DNA of 64,000 nucleotides from Streptomyces sp. NRRL F-2664 (lineage in GTDB: Bacteria; Actinomycetota; Actinomycetes; Streptomycetales; Streptomycetaceae): positions 1 through 64,000 of the forward strand of contig NZ_JOFX01000048.1 of NCBI RefSeq assembly GCF_000719345.1, given 5' to 3'. The translations under genes were made by a program, and so were the position numbers. This document shows positions 44,579 to 53,162 of the stretch, piece by piece. How positions within the stretch are numbered: the stretch's first letter is position 1; the number at the start of each line of letters is the position of its first letter. The notes beneath the pieces were generated by a model that saw only the letters and a list, made by a program, of their open reading frames with translations, had not been told where the DNA came from and ran no database searches.

Positions 44579-46312
44579 ATGAGCACCCCGCCGCCCCCCA
44601 GCCAGCCGCCGTCCGGCGGCTTCGGAGCGCCGCAGGATCCCCCGCCGGGCGGGTTCGGAGCCCCCCCGCCGCCCGCCGGACCCCCCGAGCAGCCCGCCGG
44701 GCCGCCCTCGGCACCGCCCGGCCCGCCCGCGGCCGCCCCGCAGCCCCCGGCCGGTTCGCCCGCGTACGGCTACCCGCAGGCCGACCCCGGCTACGGCTAC
44801 CCGCAGCAGCCCCCCGCGCCCTCCCCCTACGGTGCGCCCGCGCCCCCCGCCCAGCCCCCGGCCGGCGGTGGCGGCGGCGACAAGCGCACCCAGCTGATGA
44901 TCGTCGGCGCGGCCCTCCTGGCCATCGTCCTGATCGTCGGCGGCGGCCTCTGGTACACCTCCGGCGACAGCGGCGGCTCCACGACCACCGCCCAGGGCGA
45001 CCCCAGCGCCTCCCCGGGCGGCGACAAGAACCAGCCCTCCACCCCCGGCACCGAGAAGGTCCCCGGAAACCCCAAGTCGAAGACGCTTCTCAACCAGCCG
45101 GCCCCCACCGTCGCCGACCTGGTCTCCGTCAACGGCTCCTGGCTGACCGACACCACCTACGTCAAGTCCGACGTCTCGAAGATCGTCGGCTACAACCTCG
45201 TCGACGGCGGCAAGAAGTGGGAGATCCCCCTCGCGGGCGAGATCTGCGGCGCCACCCACCACGTCAGCGAGAACAAGACCGCCGTCCTCTTCCGGCCCGC
45301 CCAGCCCACGCCCGAGAACAAGTACCCGCCGTGCACCGAGGTCGGCGTCATCGACCTGGAGGCCGGGAAGCTCGCCTGGTCCGGCAACGTCAAGAGCGCC
45401 AACGGCGGCGACAAGCCCGTCCACTTCTCCGAGGTCACCGTCAGCGGCAAGACCGTCGCCGCAGCCGGCGTCTCCGGCGGCGGCGCCGCCTGGAACCTGG
45501 CCGACGGCAAGAACCTGTGGCAGCCCAAGGTCGACGGCGAGAGCTGCCGCGACACCGGCTACGCCGGCGGTGAGGCCCTCGCCGTCATCCGCAAGTGCGG
45601 CCAGCACCCCAACTACACGCTGAACGCGCAGCTCCTCGACCCCGCCACCGGCGCGCCCACCGCCTCGTACAAGCTCTCCCAGGGCATCGAGTACGCCCAC
45701 ATCGTCTCCACCAAGCCGTTCGTCGTCGCCGCCGACGTCGGCGACAACGCCAAGGGCGGCAAGGGCGTCAGCGACCTGTTCGTCGTCGACCCCAAGGGCG
45801 AGCTGAAGGCGCGCATCCCGCTCGCCGCGGGCAGCTTCGCCGCCAAGTGCGCCTCCACCGACGTCGAGAAGTGCTCGCACATGGTCGTCGGCAACGGCAA
45901 GATCTACGTGCCGTCCGCGGAGCACCAGGGCCAGTCCCCGACCGGCCGCACCAACGAGCTGCTCTCCTTCGACCTGGAGACCGGCAAGCAGACCACCGAC
46001 CGCGCCGACGCGGGCGAGCGGTACACCATGTACCCGCTGCGCATGGACGGATCGAACATCATCGCCTACAAGATCCCCCCGTACGACAAGGGCGGCCAGA
46101 TCGTCAGCATCGACGGCAGGACGATGAAGGAGACCCTCCTCATGGAGAACCCGGCCGACAAGGACATCCGGCGCGCCGAGACCTCCTTCTCGCCCGAGTT
46201 CTCCTCCGAACTGCGCTACCGCAACGGCAAGCTCTTCATGTCCAAGCAGAACGTCAGCAAGCCCTACTCCAGCGACCCGGAGTACCTCTTCGTCTCGTTC
46301 ACCGCGAGCTGA
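44579..46312 (+). CDS. PQQ-type beta-propeller membrane protein (second of pair)
   Basis: A 577-residue paralogue of the preceding protein. A Pro/Gly/Ala tail of about 100 residues (PPSGGFGAPQDPP, YGYPQQ) is followed by one membrane helix (LMIVGAALLAIVLIVGGGLWY, about 104-124), a Ser/Pro/Lys linker and an outside propeller with blade ends DGGKKWEIPL, EAGKLAWSG, DGKNLWQPK and ETGKQT. Several cysteine pairs (EICGATHH, ESCRDTG, RKCGQ, KCASTDVEKC) could form disulfides outside the cell. Function unknown. A good hairpin at 46329 ends the unit. Confidence 0.82.
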   Translation: MSTPPPPSQPPSGGFGAPQDPPPGGFGAPPPPAGPPEQPAGPPSAPPGPPAAAPQPPAGSPAYGYPQADPGYGYPQQPPAPSPYGAPAPPAQPPAGGGGGDKRTQLMIVGAALLAIVLIVGGGLWYTSGDSGGSTTTAQGDPSASPGGDKNQPSTPGTEKVPGNPKSKTLLNQPAPTVADLVSVNGSWLTDTTYVKSDVSKIVGYNLVDGGKKWEIPLAGEICGATHHVSENKTAVLFRPAQPTPENKYPPCTEVGVIDLEAGKLAWSGNVKSANGGDKPVHFSEVTVSGKTVAAAGVSGGGAAWNLADGKNLWQPKVDGESCRDTGYAGGEALAVIRKCGQHPNYTLNAQLLDPATGAPTASYKLSQGIEYAHIVSTKPFVVAADVGDNAKGGKGVSDLFVVDPKGELKARIPLAAGSFAAKCASTDVEKCSHMVVGNGKIYVPSAEHQGQSPTGRTNELLSFDLETGKQTTDRADAGERYTMYPLRMDGSNIIAYKIPPYDKGGQIVSIDGRTMKETLLMENPADKDIRRAETSFSPEFSSELRYRNGKLFMSKQNVSKPYSSDPEYLFVSFTAS

Positions 46313-46328
46313 GCGCACTGCGCCGCCC

Positions 46329-46364
46329 GAAGCCCCCGAACGGTCCGTACCGATCGGGGGCTTC
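46329..46364 (+). terminator. hairpin after the propeller genes
   Basis: GAAGCCCCCGA and its perfect complement form an 11-bp stem with a 14-base loop, 16 bases after the stop of the second propeller gene. Confidence 0.75.
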
Positions 46365-46439
46365 TGCGCGGTATCCCCCGCGCGCCGTCGAACAAGCGTG
46401 TAGCTTGCCGGGGCAGAAGGGTGGGGGGTGGGTTCCTCA

Positions 46440-47132
46440 ATGGGCGTACGGGTCGTGGTGGTCGACGACCACCGGCTGCTGGCCGAGGCGCTGGCCTCTG
46501 CCCTGAAACTGCGCGGCCACCGGGTCCTGGCGGCCGCGGCCCCGGCGGCCGGCGCCGCCGAACTGGTCATCGGCCGAGCCCCGGAGGTCTGCCTCCTCGG
46601 CACCGCCCACCCCGCCGAGCCCGGCGCCTTCGAGCCCGTCGTCCGCATCAAGCGGGAGCGCCCGCAGATCGCCGTGGTCGTCCTCGGCCCGGTGCCCAGC
46701 CCGCGGGGGATCGCCGCCGCGTTCGCCGCCGGCGCCTGCGGCTACGTACGCCAGGACGAGCGCATCGAAGGAGTGGAGCGGGCGCTGGCCAAAGCCCGGG
46801 CCGGAGAGGTGGCGATCGCCCCGCAACTGCTCCAAGGGGCCTTCGCGGAACTGCTCAACCCCGCCGCCCAGCCCGACGACGAGGGCAGCCGGCTCCTGAG
46901 GCTGCTCACCCCGCGCGAGGTGGAGGTGCTGGTGCGGGTCGCCGAGGGAGAGGACACCCGGCTGATCGCCGCCGGCATGGCCATCGCCCCGAGCACCGCC
47001 CGTACGCACGTCCAGCGGGTCCTGATGAAACTGGGCGTGGGATCACGGCTGGAGGCGGCCGCGCTCGCGGCCCGCACGGGCCTGCTGGACCGCGCCCTGC
47101 CGGGCCCGGCGTCCACCGCGCCGCTCGGCTGA
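46440..47132 (+). CDS. orphan LuxR-type response regulator lacking phospho-acceptor Asp
   Basis: A 230-residue NarL/LuxR-type regulator. The receiver begins VRVVVVDDHRLLAEAL, but the place of the phospho-acceptor Asp reads CLLGTAHPAEPG (Gly instead of Asp), and the later Thr and Lys positions (VVLGPV, GYVRQD) are also changed. The output domain is complete: LTPREVEVLVRVAEGEDTRLIAAGMAIAPSTARTHVQRVLMKLGV. No histidine kinase is adjacent. It probably works without phosphorylation, by ligand or dimer control. I prefer the ATG at 46440, just before the receiver; a GTG at 46428 is also in frame. Confidence 0.9.
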   Translation: MGVRVVVVDDHRLLAEALASALKLRGHRVLAAAAPAAGAAELVIGRAPEVCLLGTAHPAEPGAFEPVVRIKRERPQIAVVVLGPVPSPRGIAAAFAAGACGYVRQDERIEGVERALAKARAGEVAIAPQLLQGAFAELLNPAAQPDDEGSRLLRLLTPREVEVLVRVAEGEDTRLIAAGMAIAPSTARTHVQRVLMKLGVGSRLEAAALAARTGLLDRALPGPASTAPLG

Positions 47133-47267
47133 GCCGGCGGCCGCCGGCGGCCGCGGCCCTGCGCCGATGCCCCGCCGATTTCCCCCACGGGTGCCGCATC
47201 GGGTAAGCCAGTGCCCAAGCACGCGCAACCCGCACGCGCGTGGTCCCCCGCGAGAGGCAGTAAGCGA

Positions 47268-48227
47268 GTGAGCAAGTACCTGGTAACCGGTGGCGCCGGA
47301 TACGTCGGCAGTGTGGTCGCGGCCCACCTCCTGGAGGCCGGCCACGAGGTCACCGTCCTCGACGACCTCAGCACCGGCTTCCGCGTCGGGGTCCCGGCGG
47401 GCGCGACGTTCGTCGAGGGCCGCATCCAGGACGCCGCGCAGTACGTGGACCCCTCCTTCGACGCGGTGCTGCACTTCGCGGCCTCCTCGCAGGTCGGCGA
47501 GTCCGTGGTGAACCCGGGCAAGTACTGGGAGAACAACGTCGGCGGCACCCTGGCCCTCCTGGCCGCCATGCGGGGGGCGGGTGTCCGCCGGCTCGTCTTC
47601 TCCTCCACCGCCGCCACCTACGGCGAGCCCACCGAGGGACTGCTCACCGAGGCCTCGGTGACCGCCCCCACCAACCCGTACGGCGCCTCCAAGCTCGCCG
47701 TCGACCACATGATCGCGGGGGAGTGCGCGGCCCACGGCCTGGCCGCGGTGTCCCTGCGCTACTTCAACGTGGCCGGCGCGTACGGCGCGTACGGCGAGCG
47801 GCACAGCCCCGAGACGCACCTGATCCCGCTCGTGCTGCAGGTCGCCCTCGGGGAGCGGGAGTCCATCTCGGTGTTCGGCGAGGACTACCCGACCCCGGAC
47901 GGCACCTGCGTGCGCGACTACATCCACGTGGCCGACCTGGCGGAGGCCCACCTCGCCGCCCTCCGGGCCGCCACCGCCGGCGAGCACCTGATCTGCAACC
48001 TGGGCAACGGCAGCGGCTTCTCGGTCCGCGAGGTCATCGAGACCGTCCGCAAGGTCACCGGCCGGGAGATCCCCGAGGTCGTCGCCCCGCGCCGGGCCGG
48101 CGACCCGGCGATGCTCGTCGCCTCCGCCCGCACCGCCCACGAGCGCCTCGGCTGGACCCCGAACCGCTCGGACCTCACCGGCATCATCCAGGACGCCTGG
48201 GACTTCGCCCGCACCCACGCTGCCTGA
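47268..48227 (+). CDS. galE: UDP-glucose 4-epimerase
   Basis: A 319-residue extended SDR. The NAD site is TGGAGYVG (about 6-13), the catalytic set is Ser/Thr in [12 protein letters not shown] and Tyr-Lys in [12 protein letters not shown] (YxxxK), and [16 protein letters not shown] and the C-terminal GWTPNRSDL are GalE marks. It interconverts UDP-glucose and UDP-galactose. The GTG at 47268 begins just before the Rossmann strand; the longer frame upstream has no similarity. galT and galK, expected beside galE in the S. coelicolor gal operon, are not here; the flanking genes are response regulators. Confidence 0.92.
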   Translation: MSKYLVTGGAGYVGSVVAAHLLEAGHEVTVLDDLSTGFRVGVPAGATFVEGRIQDAAQYVDPSFDAVLHFAASSQVGESVVNPGKYWENNVGGTLALLAAMRGAGVRRLVFSSTAATYGEPTEGLLTEASVTAPTNPYGASKLAVDHMIAGECAAHGLAAVSLRYFNVAGAYGAYGERHSPETHLIPLVLQVALGERESISVFGEDYPTPDGTCVRDYIHVADLAEAHLAALRAATAGEHLICNLGNGSGFSVREVIETVRKVTGREIPEVVAPRRAGDPAMLVASARTAHERLGWTPNRSDLTGIIQDAWDFARTHAA

Positions 48228-48740
48228 CCGGGGCTTCTTCGCCCGGGCAGCGGTTCCCTCGGGCCTCGGGCGGATGCGATCCGAGCCGCGCCTCGGGTGC
48301 GCGGCTCGTGCGGCAGGCGCCAGGGTGGGGCGTGCGCGCTGGGGCCGTGCGCCGCGGCCGGGCGCTGTGCGCGGGCGCCCGGCGTGCGCGCGCCGGGTGA
48401 AACACCCCCCGTGCAACTGCCCGGGGCACGCGCCTGCGCCGAGGCCGCACCGCCTCGCCGGGCCCGGCGGTTTCCGGCCACGGCCAGGTCCGTTCGGGGC
48501 GCGTGCTCCGCACAATCCCGGGGAAAACTTCTGCTATTCGGCCAACCGCGAGCCGCACCCGCCCCTACGCTGATGCGTGACACCGGTGGGGGCCGGTGTT
48601 GATTCAGGGGTCGAGACACGTCGGGTACGGCGTCCGGTCCGGGGTAGTGCACGTATGTCTCGGCGGCGGCCGGGGCCTGCGGATCACCCGGTCCCGGCGC
48701 CGTACCCGCCGCCGTCCGTTCCCCTACCCTTGGGGGTTTT
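48228..48740. other. 513-bp gap between galE and response regulator
   Basis: I see no convincing gene. The open frames present have no ribosome site or recognisable sequence. A CCGGGGC/GCCCGGG hairpin follows galE at about 48229-48250 and probably ends it. A 7-bp hairpin, ACACCGG-TGGGGG-CCGGTGT, is at 48580-48599, in the leader of the next gene. A slightly AT-richer stretch at 48510-48545 may hold a promoter. Confidence 0.5.
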
Positions 48741-49508
48741 GTGGTTCGTATCCGGGTTCTCGTCGTCGACGATCACCGCATCTTCGCCGAATCGCTCGCA
48801 GCCGCGCTCACGGCCGAGCCGGACGTGGACGTGTCCGCGGCCGGCAGCGGCCCCGCCGCGCTGCGCTGCCTCGAACGCGCGGCGGCCGAGGGCCGCCGCT
48901 TCGACGTCCTGCTGGTCGACGCCGACCTCGGCGCAGCTCCCGGGACGGTGCCCGCCCAGCGGGAGCCGGCGACCGGGCCCCCGCCGCCCGGCGCGGACGG
49001 CATCGCGCTCGTGGCCGGGGTGCGGGCGGCCCACCCCGGCGTCCGTACGGTCGTCCTGGCCGAGCGGGACGACCCGCGCCGGGCGGCCCTCGCACTCCAG
49101 GCGGGCGCTTCGGGCTGGGTGGCCAAGGACTGCTCGCTGTCGCGCCTGCTGGCCGTCGTCCGCGGAGTGCTGCGGGAGGAGACCCACCTGCCGCCCGCGC
49201 TGCTCACCGGGGTCCTGCGCGAACTGACGGCGGCGCGCAAGCACCGTACGGACAGCGAACGGCTCGTGGAGTCCCTCACCCCGCGCGAACACGAGGTGCT
49301 GCGCTGCATGGTGGCGGGGCTGGGCCGCAAGGACGTGGCAGCCCGGCTGTTCCTGTCCCCGCACACGGTCCGCACCCACATGCAGAACGTCCTGGGCAAG
49401 CTCGGGGTGCACTCCACCCTGGCGGCGGTCGCGCTGGCCCGCCGGGCGGGCGTACGACCGGCCGACCTAGCCGGGGATGTTGTCGAACGGAGCGGTCAAC
49501 TGGCGTAG
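48741..49508 (+). CDS. LuxR-type response regulator
   Basis: A 255-residue NarL/LuxR-type regulator. The receiver (about 3-140) keeps its active residues: VLVVDDHRIFAES, phospho-acceptor Asp in LLVDADLG near 59 and Lys in SGWVAKDCS. A Pro/Gly-rich insert (PAQREPATGPPPPG) enlarges it after that. The DNA-binding domain is LTPREHEVLRCMVAGLGRKDVAARLFLSPHTVRTHMQNVLGKLGV. No kinase is adjacent, so it is an orphan. The GTG at 48741 has TGGGGG a few bases upstream. The 3' end overlaps the convergent tamR gene by 42 bases. Confidence 0.9.
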   Translation: MVRIRVLVVDDHRIFAESLAAALTAEPDVDVSAAGSGPAALRCLERAAAEGRRFDVLLVDADLGAAPGTVPAQREPATGPPPPGADGIALVAGVRAAHPGVRTVVLAERDDPRRAALALQAGASGWVAKDCSLSRLLAVVRGVLREETHLPPALLTGVLRELTAARKHRTDSERLVESLTPREHEVLRCMVAGLGRKDVAARLFLSPHTVRTHMQNVLGKLGVHSTLAAVALARRAGVRPADLAGDVVERSGQLA

Positions 49509-49964
49509 CAGCCCGGCGAGGTCACCGCGCTGGCTCTGCGAGAGCTGGGCCAGGATCGCCCGCTCCTGGGCCAGCAGCCCGGCGAGGGCCTGGTCGGCGC
49601 GGTCCCGGCCCTCGGGGGTGAGCCGCACGAGGACCCCCCGGCGGTCGCTGGGGTCGGGAAGCCGCTCGACGAGGCCCTTCTTGGCGAGCCGGTCGATGCG
49701 GTTGGTCATGGTGCCGGAGGTCACGAGGGTCTGCGTCAGCAGCTGGCCCGGGGAGAGCTGGTAGGGGGCGCCGGCGCGGCGCAGCGACGTCAGGACGTCG
49801 AACTCCCAGGGCTCCAGGCCGTGCTCGGAGAAGGCCAGCCGGCGGGCTCGGTCGAGGTGGCGCGCGAGCCTGCTGACGCGGCTCAGCACCTCGAGCGGTT
49901 CCACGTCGAGGTCAGGGCGCTCCCGCCGCCATGCCGCCACCAGTCGGTCGACCTCGTCCTCCAT
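49467..49964 (-). CDS. tamR: MarR-family regulator TamR
   Basis: A 165-residue MarR protein. The winged helix is clear: HGLEPWEFDVLTSLRRAGAPYQLSPGQLLTQTLVTSGTMTNRIDRLAKKGLVERLPDPSDRRGVLVRLTPEG. It is divergent from the trans-aconitate methyltransferase gene; in S. coelicolor the same pair, TamR (SCO3133) and tam, is described, with TamR released from DNA by trans-aconitate and related acids under oxidative stress. The ATG at 49964 is chosen from similarity; an upstream ATG near 50005 is in frame. Two TATCTTGA half-sites in the gap fit autoregulation. Confidence 0.9.
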   Translation of the reverse strand: MEDEVDRLVAAWRRERPDLDVEPLEVLSRVSRLARHLDRARRLAFSEHGLEPWEFDVLTSLRRAGAPYQLSPGQLLTQTLVTSGTMTNRIDRLAKKGLVERLPDPSDRRGVLVRLTPEGRDRADQALAGLLAQERAILAQLSQSQRGDLAGLLRQLTAPFDNIPG

Positions 49965-50012
49965 GCCGATCAGTGTAAGGGGTCTGTCGATGTGAAGTCT
50001 CTTCATCCCGAG

Positions 50013-50045
50013 TATCTTGAGAACAAGTATCTTGACATCGAGATA
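50013..50045. promoter_or_regulatory. TamR operator region
   Basis: TATCTTGACATCGAGATA at 50028-50045 is an 18-bp near-perfect palindrome, and a further half-site, TATCTTGA, starts at 50013, 15 bases upstream. It lies between divergent tamR and tam, as expected for a MarR-type operator. Confidence 0.75.
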
Positions 50046-50125
50046 TAAATGCAGTGAGCATGGGGCATGGAGGGGGCCGGAACGGCTTCCGCTTCCGATC
50101 GCCCCGCCAGCAGGGAGGCTCGAAC

Positions 50126-50983
50126 ATGTATTCCGATACCGGGCACGCAGGCACCCCCACGTCCACCGCGCCCTCCGCACCCACCTGGGATCCCCAGCAG
50201 TACCTCCGGCACGCGGGCCACCGCACACGGCCCTTCCTGGACCTGCTCACCCGCATACCCGAACTGCCCACCCGCCCCGCCCGCATCGCCGACCTCGGCT
50301 GCGGCCCCGGCAATGTCACCGAACTCCTCGCCACCCGCTGGCCCGAAGCCGCCATCACCGGCTTCGACCTCTCCCCGGAGATGCTCCAGCGCGCCACCGA
50401 GCAGTACGCCGGCCCCACCGCCGGCGGCGGCAGCCTCGACTTCCGTCACGGCGACATCGCGGGCTGGCTCCCCGAAGAGCCCTACGACCTGATCGTCTCC
50501 AACGCCGCCCTCCAGTGGGTCCCCGGCCACCCCGGCTCCTTCGGCGCCTGGATCAACGGACTGCGCCCCGGCGGCACCTTCGCCTTCCAGATCCCCGGCA
50601 ACTTCACCGCCCCCAGCCACGCCCTGCTCGCCGAGCAGTGCGACACCCCGCGCTGGCGCGGCCGGCTCGCCGGACACGGCGCCCGCTACATCCACCTCCT
50701 GGAACCCGCCGAATACCTTGCCCGGTTCACCGCCCTCGGCTGCGCCGCGGACGTCTGGGAGACCACCTACCACCAGCTCCTCCACGGCCCCGACCCCGTA
50801 CTCGACTGGGTCAAGGGCACCGCCCTGCGGCCCGTCCTCACCGCCCTCGGCGACGACCGCGAAGCCGTCGACGCCTTTCTCACCGAATACCGCGACCGGC
50901 TCCGCGCGGCCTACCCGAGCGGGCCGCGCGGAACCGTCTTCCCCTTCCGCAGGATCTTCGCCGTGGCCCGCAAGGAGGCCTGA
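50126..50983 (+). CDS. tam: trans-aconitate 2-methyltransferase
   Basis: A 285-residue class I methyltransferase. YLRHAGHRTRPFLDLL, then the AdoMet motif IADLGCGPGNVTELLA (about 53-68), GFDLSPEMLQRA, VSNAALQWVPGH and LRPGGTFAFQIPGN are hallmarks of Tam. It esterifies trans-aconitate, which otherwise inhibits aconitase. The ATG at 50126 has GGGAGG 7 bases upstream. It is divergent from tamR and followed two bases later by a VOC gene in the same operon. Confidence 0.93.
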   Translation: MYSDTGHAGTPTSTAPSAPTWDPQQYLRHAGHRTRPFLDLLTRIPELPTRPARIADLGCGPGNVTELLATRWPEAAITGFDLSPEMLQRATEQYAGPTAGGGSLDFRHGDIAGWLPEEPYDLIVSNAALQWVPGHPGSFGAWINGLRPGGTFAFQIPGNFTAPSHALLAEQCDTPRWRGRLAGHGARYIHLLEPAEYLARFTALGCAADVWETTYHQLLHGPDPVLDWVKGTALRPVLTALGDDREAVDAFLTEYRDRLRAAYPSGPRGTVFPFRRIFAVARKEA

Positions 50984-50985
50984 GC

Positions 50986-51360
50986 GTGCTCACCGCCCTC
51001 GACCACGTCCAACTCGCCGCGCCGCCGGACGCGGAGGACCGGCTCCGCGCCTACTACACCGGTGTCCTGGGCATGACGGAGATCGCCAAGCCGCCCGTCC
51101 TCGCCGCCCGCGGCGGCTGCTGGTTCGCCGCCGGGCCCGTGCACCTGCACCTCGGCGTCGAAGCCGACTTCCGGCCCGCCCGCAAGGCGCACCCCGGCCT
51201 CCGGGTCACCGGCATCGAGGCGTACGCGCAGAGACTGCAGGAGCGCGGCGCCGACGTGGTCTGGGACGAGAACCTGCCGGGCCACCGCCGCTTCTACTCC
51301 GAGGACCCCGTCGGCAACCGCCTCGAATTCCTGGAACCGTACGAAGCCAGGACCCCCTAG
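50986..51360 (+). CDS. VOC (glyoxalase/bleomycin-resistance fold) protein
   Basis: A 124-residue single-module VOC protein: LDHVQLAAPPDAEDRLRAYYTGVLGMTEI at the start, GVHLHLGV-like GPVHLHLGVEADFRPARKAHPGL in the middle and RRFYSEDPVGNRLEFLEPYE at the end. The His and Glu positions of the metal site (LDHV, HLHLG, EFLEP) are kept, so it is probably a metal-dependent lyase, isomerase or dioxygenase. The GTG at 50986 lies 2 bases after tam and has AGGAGG 6 bases upstream, so it is cotranscribed with tam. Substrate unknown. Confidence 0.88.
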   Translation: MLTALDHVQLAAPPDAEDRLRAYYTGVLGMTEIAKPPVLAARGGCWFAAGPVHLHLGVEADFRPARKAHPGLRVTGIEAYAQRLQERGADVVWDENLPGHRRFYSEDPVGNRLEFLEPYEARTP

Positions 51361-51395
51361 GGGGTGTCTTTCGCACGACACGACGGCGCCCCACA

Positions 51396-51437
51396 CGACG
51401 GCGCCCCGCCACCGGACCCGGTGGCGGGGCGCCGTCG
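51396..51437. terminator. strong bidirectional hairpin
   Basis: A 19-bp perfect stem (CGACGGCGCCCCGCCACCG and complement) with a GACC loop lies between the convergent VOC and TetR genes. The stem's 5' part is also repeated just upstream (ACACGACGGCGCCCC twice). Confidence 0.85.
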
Positions 51438-51455
51438 CGCCGAGCACGGGGCCCG

Positions 51456-52133
51456 CTAGCTCTTGCGGCGGCCCACCAGCTGCGGCTTCGCCTCCAGCCC
51501 GTCCAGCCCGTGCCACGCCAGGTTCACCAGGTGCGCCGCCACCTCTGCCTTCTTCGGCCTGCGCACGTCCAGCCACCACTGCCCCGTCAGCGCCACCATC
51601 CCGACCAGCGCCTGCGCGTACAGCGGCGCCAGCTTCGGATCGAAGCCGCGCGCCTTGAACTCCAGCCCCAGGATGTCCTCGACCTGCGTGGCGATGTCAC
51701 TGATCAGCGACGCGAACGTCCCCGTCGACTGGGCGACCGGCGAATCCCGCACCAGGATCCGGAAACCGTCCGTGTACGACTCGATGTAGTCCAGCAGCGC
51801 GAACGCCGCCTGCTCCAGCAGCTCCCGCGGATGCCCCGCCGTCAGCGCACCCGTCACCCCGTCCAGCAACTGGCGCATCTCCCGGTCCACCACCACCGCG
51901 TACAGCCCCTCCTTGCCGCCGAAGTGCTCGTACACCACCGGCTTGGACACCCCGGCCTTGGCCGCGATCTCCTCCACCGACGTGCCCTCGAAACCCTTCT
52001 CCGCGAACAGGGCCCGGCCGATGTCCAGCAATTGCTGGCGCCGCTCCGCGCCCGTCATCCGCACCCGCCGGCCGCGCCTGCTGGGCTTGTCGCTGCTGGA
52101 GGTACCGCCGTCGATCGCCACGCCCCCCATCAT
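51456..52133 (-). CDS. TetR-family regulator coupled to the desaturase
   Basis: A 225-residue TetR protein. The helix-turn-helix is RRQQLLDIGRALFAEKGFEGTSVEEIAAKAGVSKPVVYEHFGGKEGLY (about 28-75), and the C-terminal domain contains GQWWLDVRRPKKAEVAAHLVNLAWHGL. The ATG at 52133 overlaps the desaturase stop by 4 bases (ATGA), so it is translated as the second gene of a desaturase-regulator operon. A regulator of membrane-lipid unsaturation, like DesT of Pseudomonas, is the likely role. Repeats of TACGG upstream of the desaturase are its probable operator. Confidence 0.88.
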   Translation of the reverse strand: MMGGVAIDGGTSSSDKPSRRGRRVRMTGAERRQQLLDIGRALFAEKGFEGTSVEEIAAKAGVSKPVVYEHFGGKEGLYAVVVDREMRQLLDGVTGALTAGHPRELLEQAAFALLDYIESYTDGFRILVRDSPVAQSTGTFASLISDIATQVEDILGLEFKARGFDPKLAPLYAQALVGMVALTGQWWLDVRRPKKAEVAAHLVNLAWHGLDGLEAKPQLVGRRKS

Positions 52134-53110
52134 GCCGGGTTCGGACGGTTTTCCCTGCGCCGGGCGTCGATCCGGGCCGCCGACGGCCAGCGCACGTCCG
52201 TGGCCCACCCCAGCTGCTCGAACCAGCGGATCAGCCGCGCACTGGAGTCGACCTGCCCCCGCAGCACACCGTGCCGCGCCGACGTCGGATCCGCGTGGTG
52301 CAGGTTGTGCCACGACTCACCGCACGACAGCACCGCAAGCCACCACACGTTGCCGGACCGGTCGCGCGACTTGAACGGGCGCTTGCCCACCGCGTGGCAG
52401 ATCGAATTGATCGACCACGTCACATGGTGCAGCAGCGCCACGCGCACCAGGGAACCCCAGAAGAACGCCGTGAACGCCCCCCACCACGACATCGTCACCA
52501 GACCGCCCACCAGCGGCGGAATCGCCAGCGAGAAGACCGTCCAGAAGATGAAGTCCCGCGAGATCCGCCGGATCGCCGGATCCTTGATCAGGTCCGGCGC
52601 GTACTTCTGCTGATCGGTCTGCTCCTCGTCGAAGAGCCAGCCGATGTGCGCCCACCACAGGCCCTTCATCAGCGCCGGCACCGTCTCGCCGAACCGCCAC
52701 GGCGAATGCGGGTCACCCTCGTGGTCCGAGAACTTGTGGTGCTTGCGGTGGTCCGCCACCCACCGCACGAGCGGGCCCTCCACCGCCATCGACCCCATCA
52801 CCGCCAGCACGATCCGCAGCGGCCGTTTCGCCTTGAAGGAACCATGCGTGAAATAGCGGTGGAAGCCGATGGTGATGCCGTGGCACGCCAGGAAGTACAT
52901 GAACACCATCAGCCCCAGATCCAGCCAGCTCACCCCCCAGCCCCAGGCCAGCGGCACCGCCGCCAGCAGCGCCACGAAGGGCACGGTGATGAACAGCAGC
53001 AGCGCGATCTGCTCGATCGACCGCTTGTTCTCGCCGCCCAGCGTCGCGGACGGCACAGGAGAGTCCGAGGGTGCCGAAGCGCCCCCGATCAGATCCGGAC
53101 TGGTGGTCAT
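52130..53110 (-). CDS. acyl-CoA / fatty-acid delta-9 desaturase
   Basis: A 326-residue membrane desaturase. The three histidine boxes that bind the di-iron centre are HRYFTH (about 84-89), HRKHH (about 121-125) and HNLHH (about 264-268). Four membrane helices flank them (LLLFITVPFVALLAAVPLAW, LGLMVFMYFLACHG, and two around 170-215). It introduces a double bond in fatty acyl chains, raising membrane fluidity. I chose the ATG at 53110, after AGGGGA, over the unsupported extension to 53158. It is coupled to the downstream TetR gene by an ATGA overlap. Confidence 0.93.
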   Translation of the reverse strand: MTTSPDLIGGASAPSDSPVPSATLGGENKRSIEQIALLLFITVPFVALLAAVPLAWGWGVSWLDLGLMVFMYFLACHGITIGFHRYFTHGSFKAKRPLRIVLAVMGSMAVEGPLVRWVADHRKHHKFSDHEGDPHSPWRFGETVPALMKGLWWAHIGWLFDEEQTDQQKYAPDLIKDPAIRRISRDFIFWTVFSLAIPPLVGGLVTMSWWGAFTAFFWGSLVRVALLHHVTWSINSICHAVGKRPFKSRDRSGNVWWLAVLSCGESWHNLHHADPTSARHGVLRGQVDSSARLIRWFEQLGWATDVRWPSAARIDARRRENRPNPA

Positions 53111-53162
53111 GGGGGTCCCCTGGAGGGTGAGAGGAGTCGGGAGGCTCGCCGGGCACAAGACC

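Noticed and set aside
48228..48740. Open frames in the galE-LuxR gap (such as 48274-48573)
   Set aside because: No ribosome site, no domain, Arg/Ala/Pro composition and overlapping frames on both strands; treated as noncoding.
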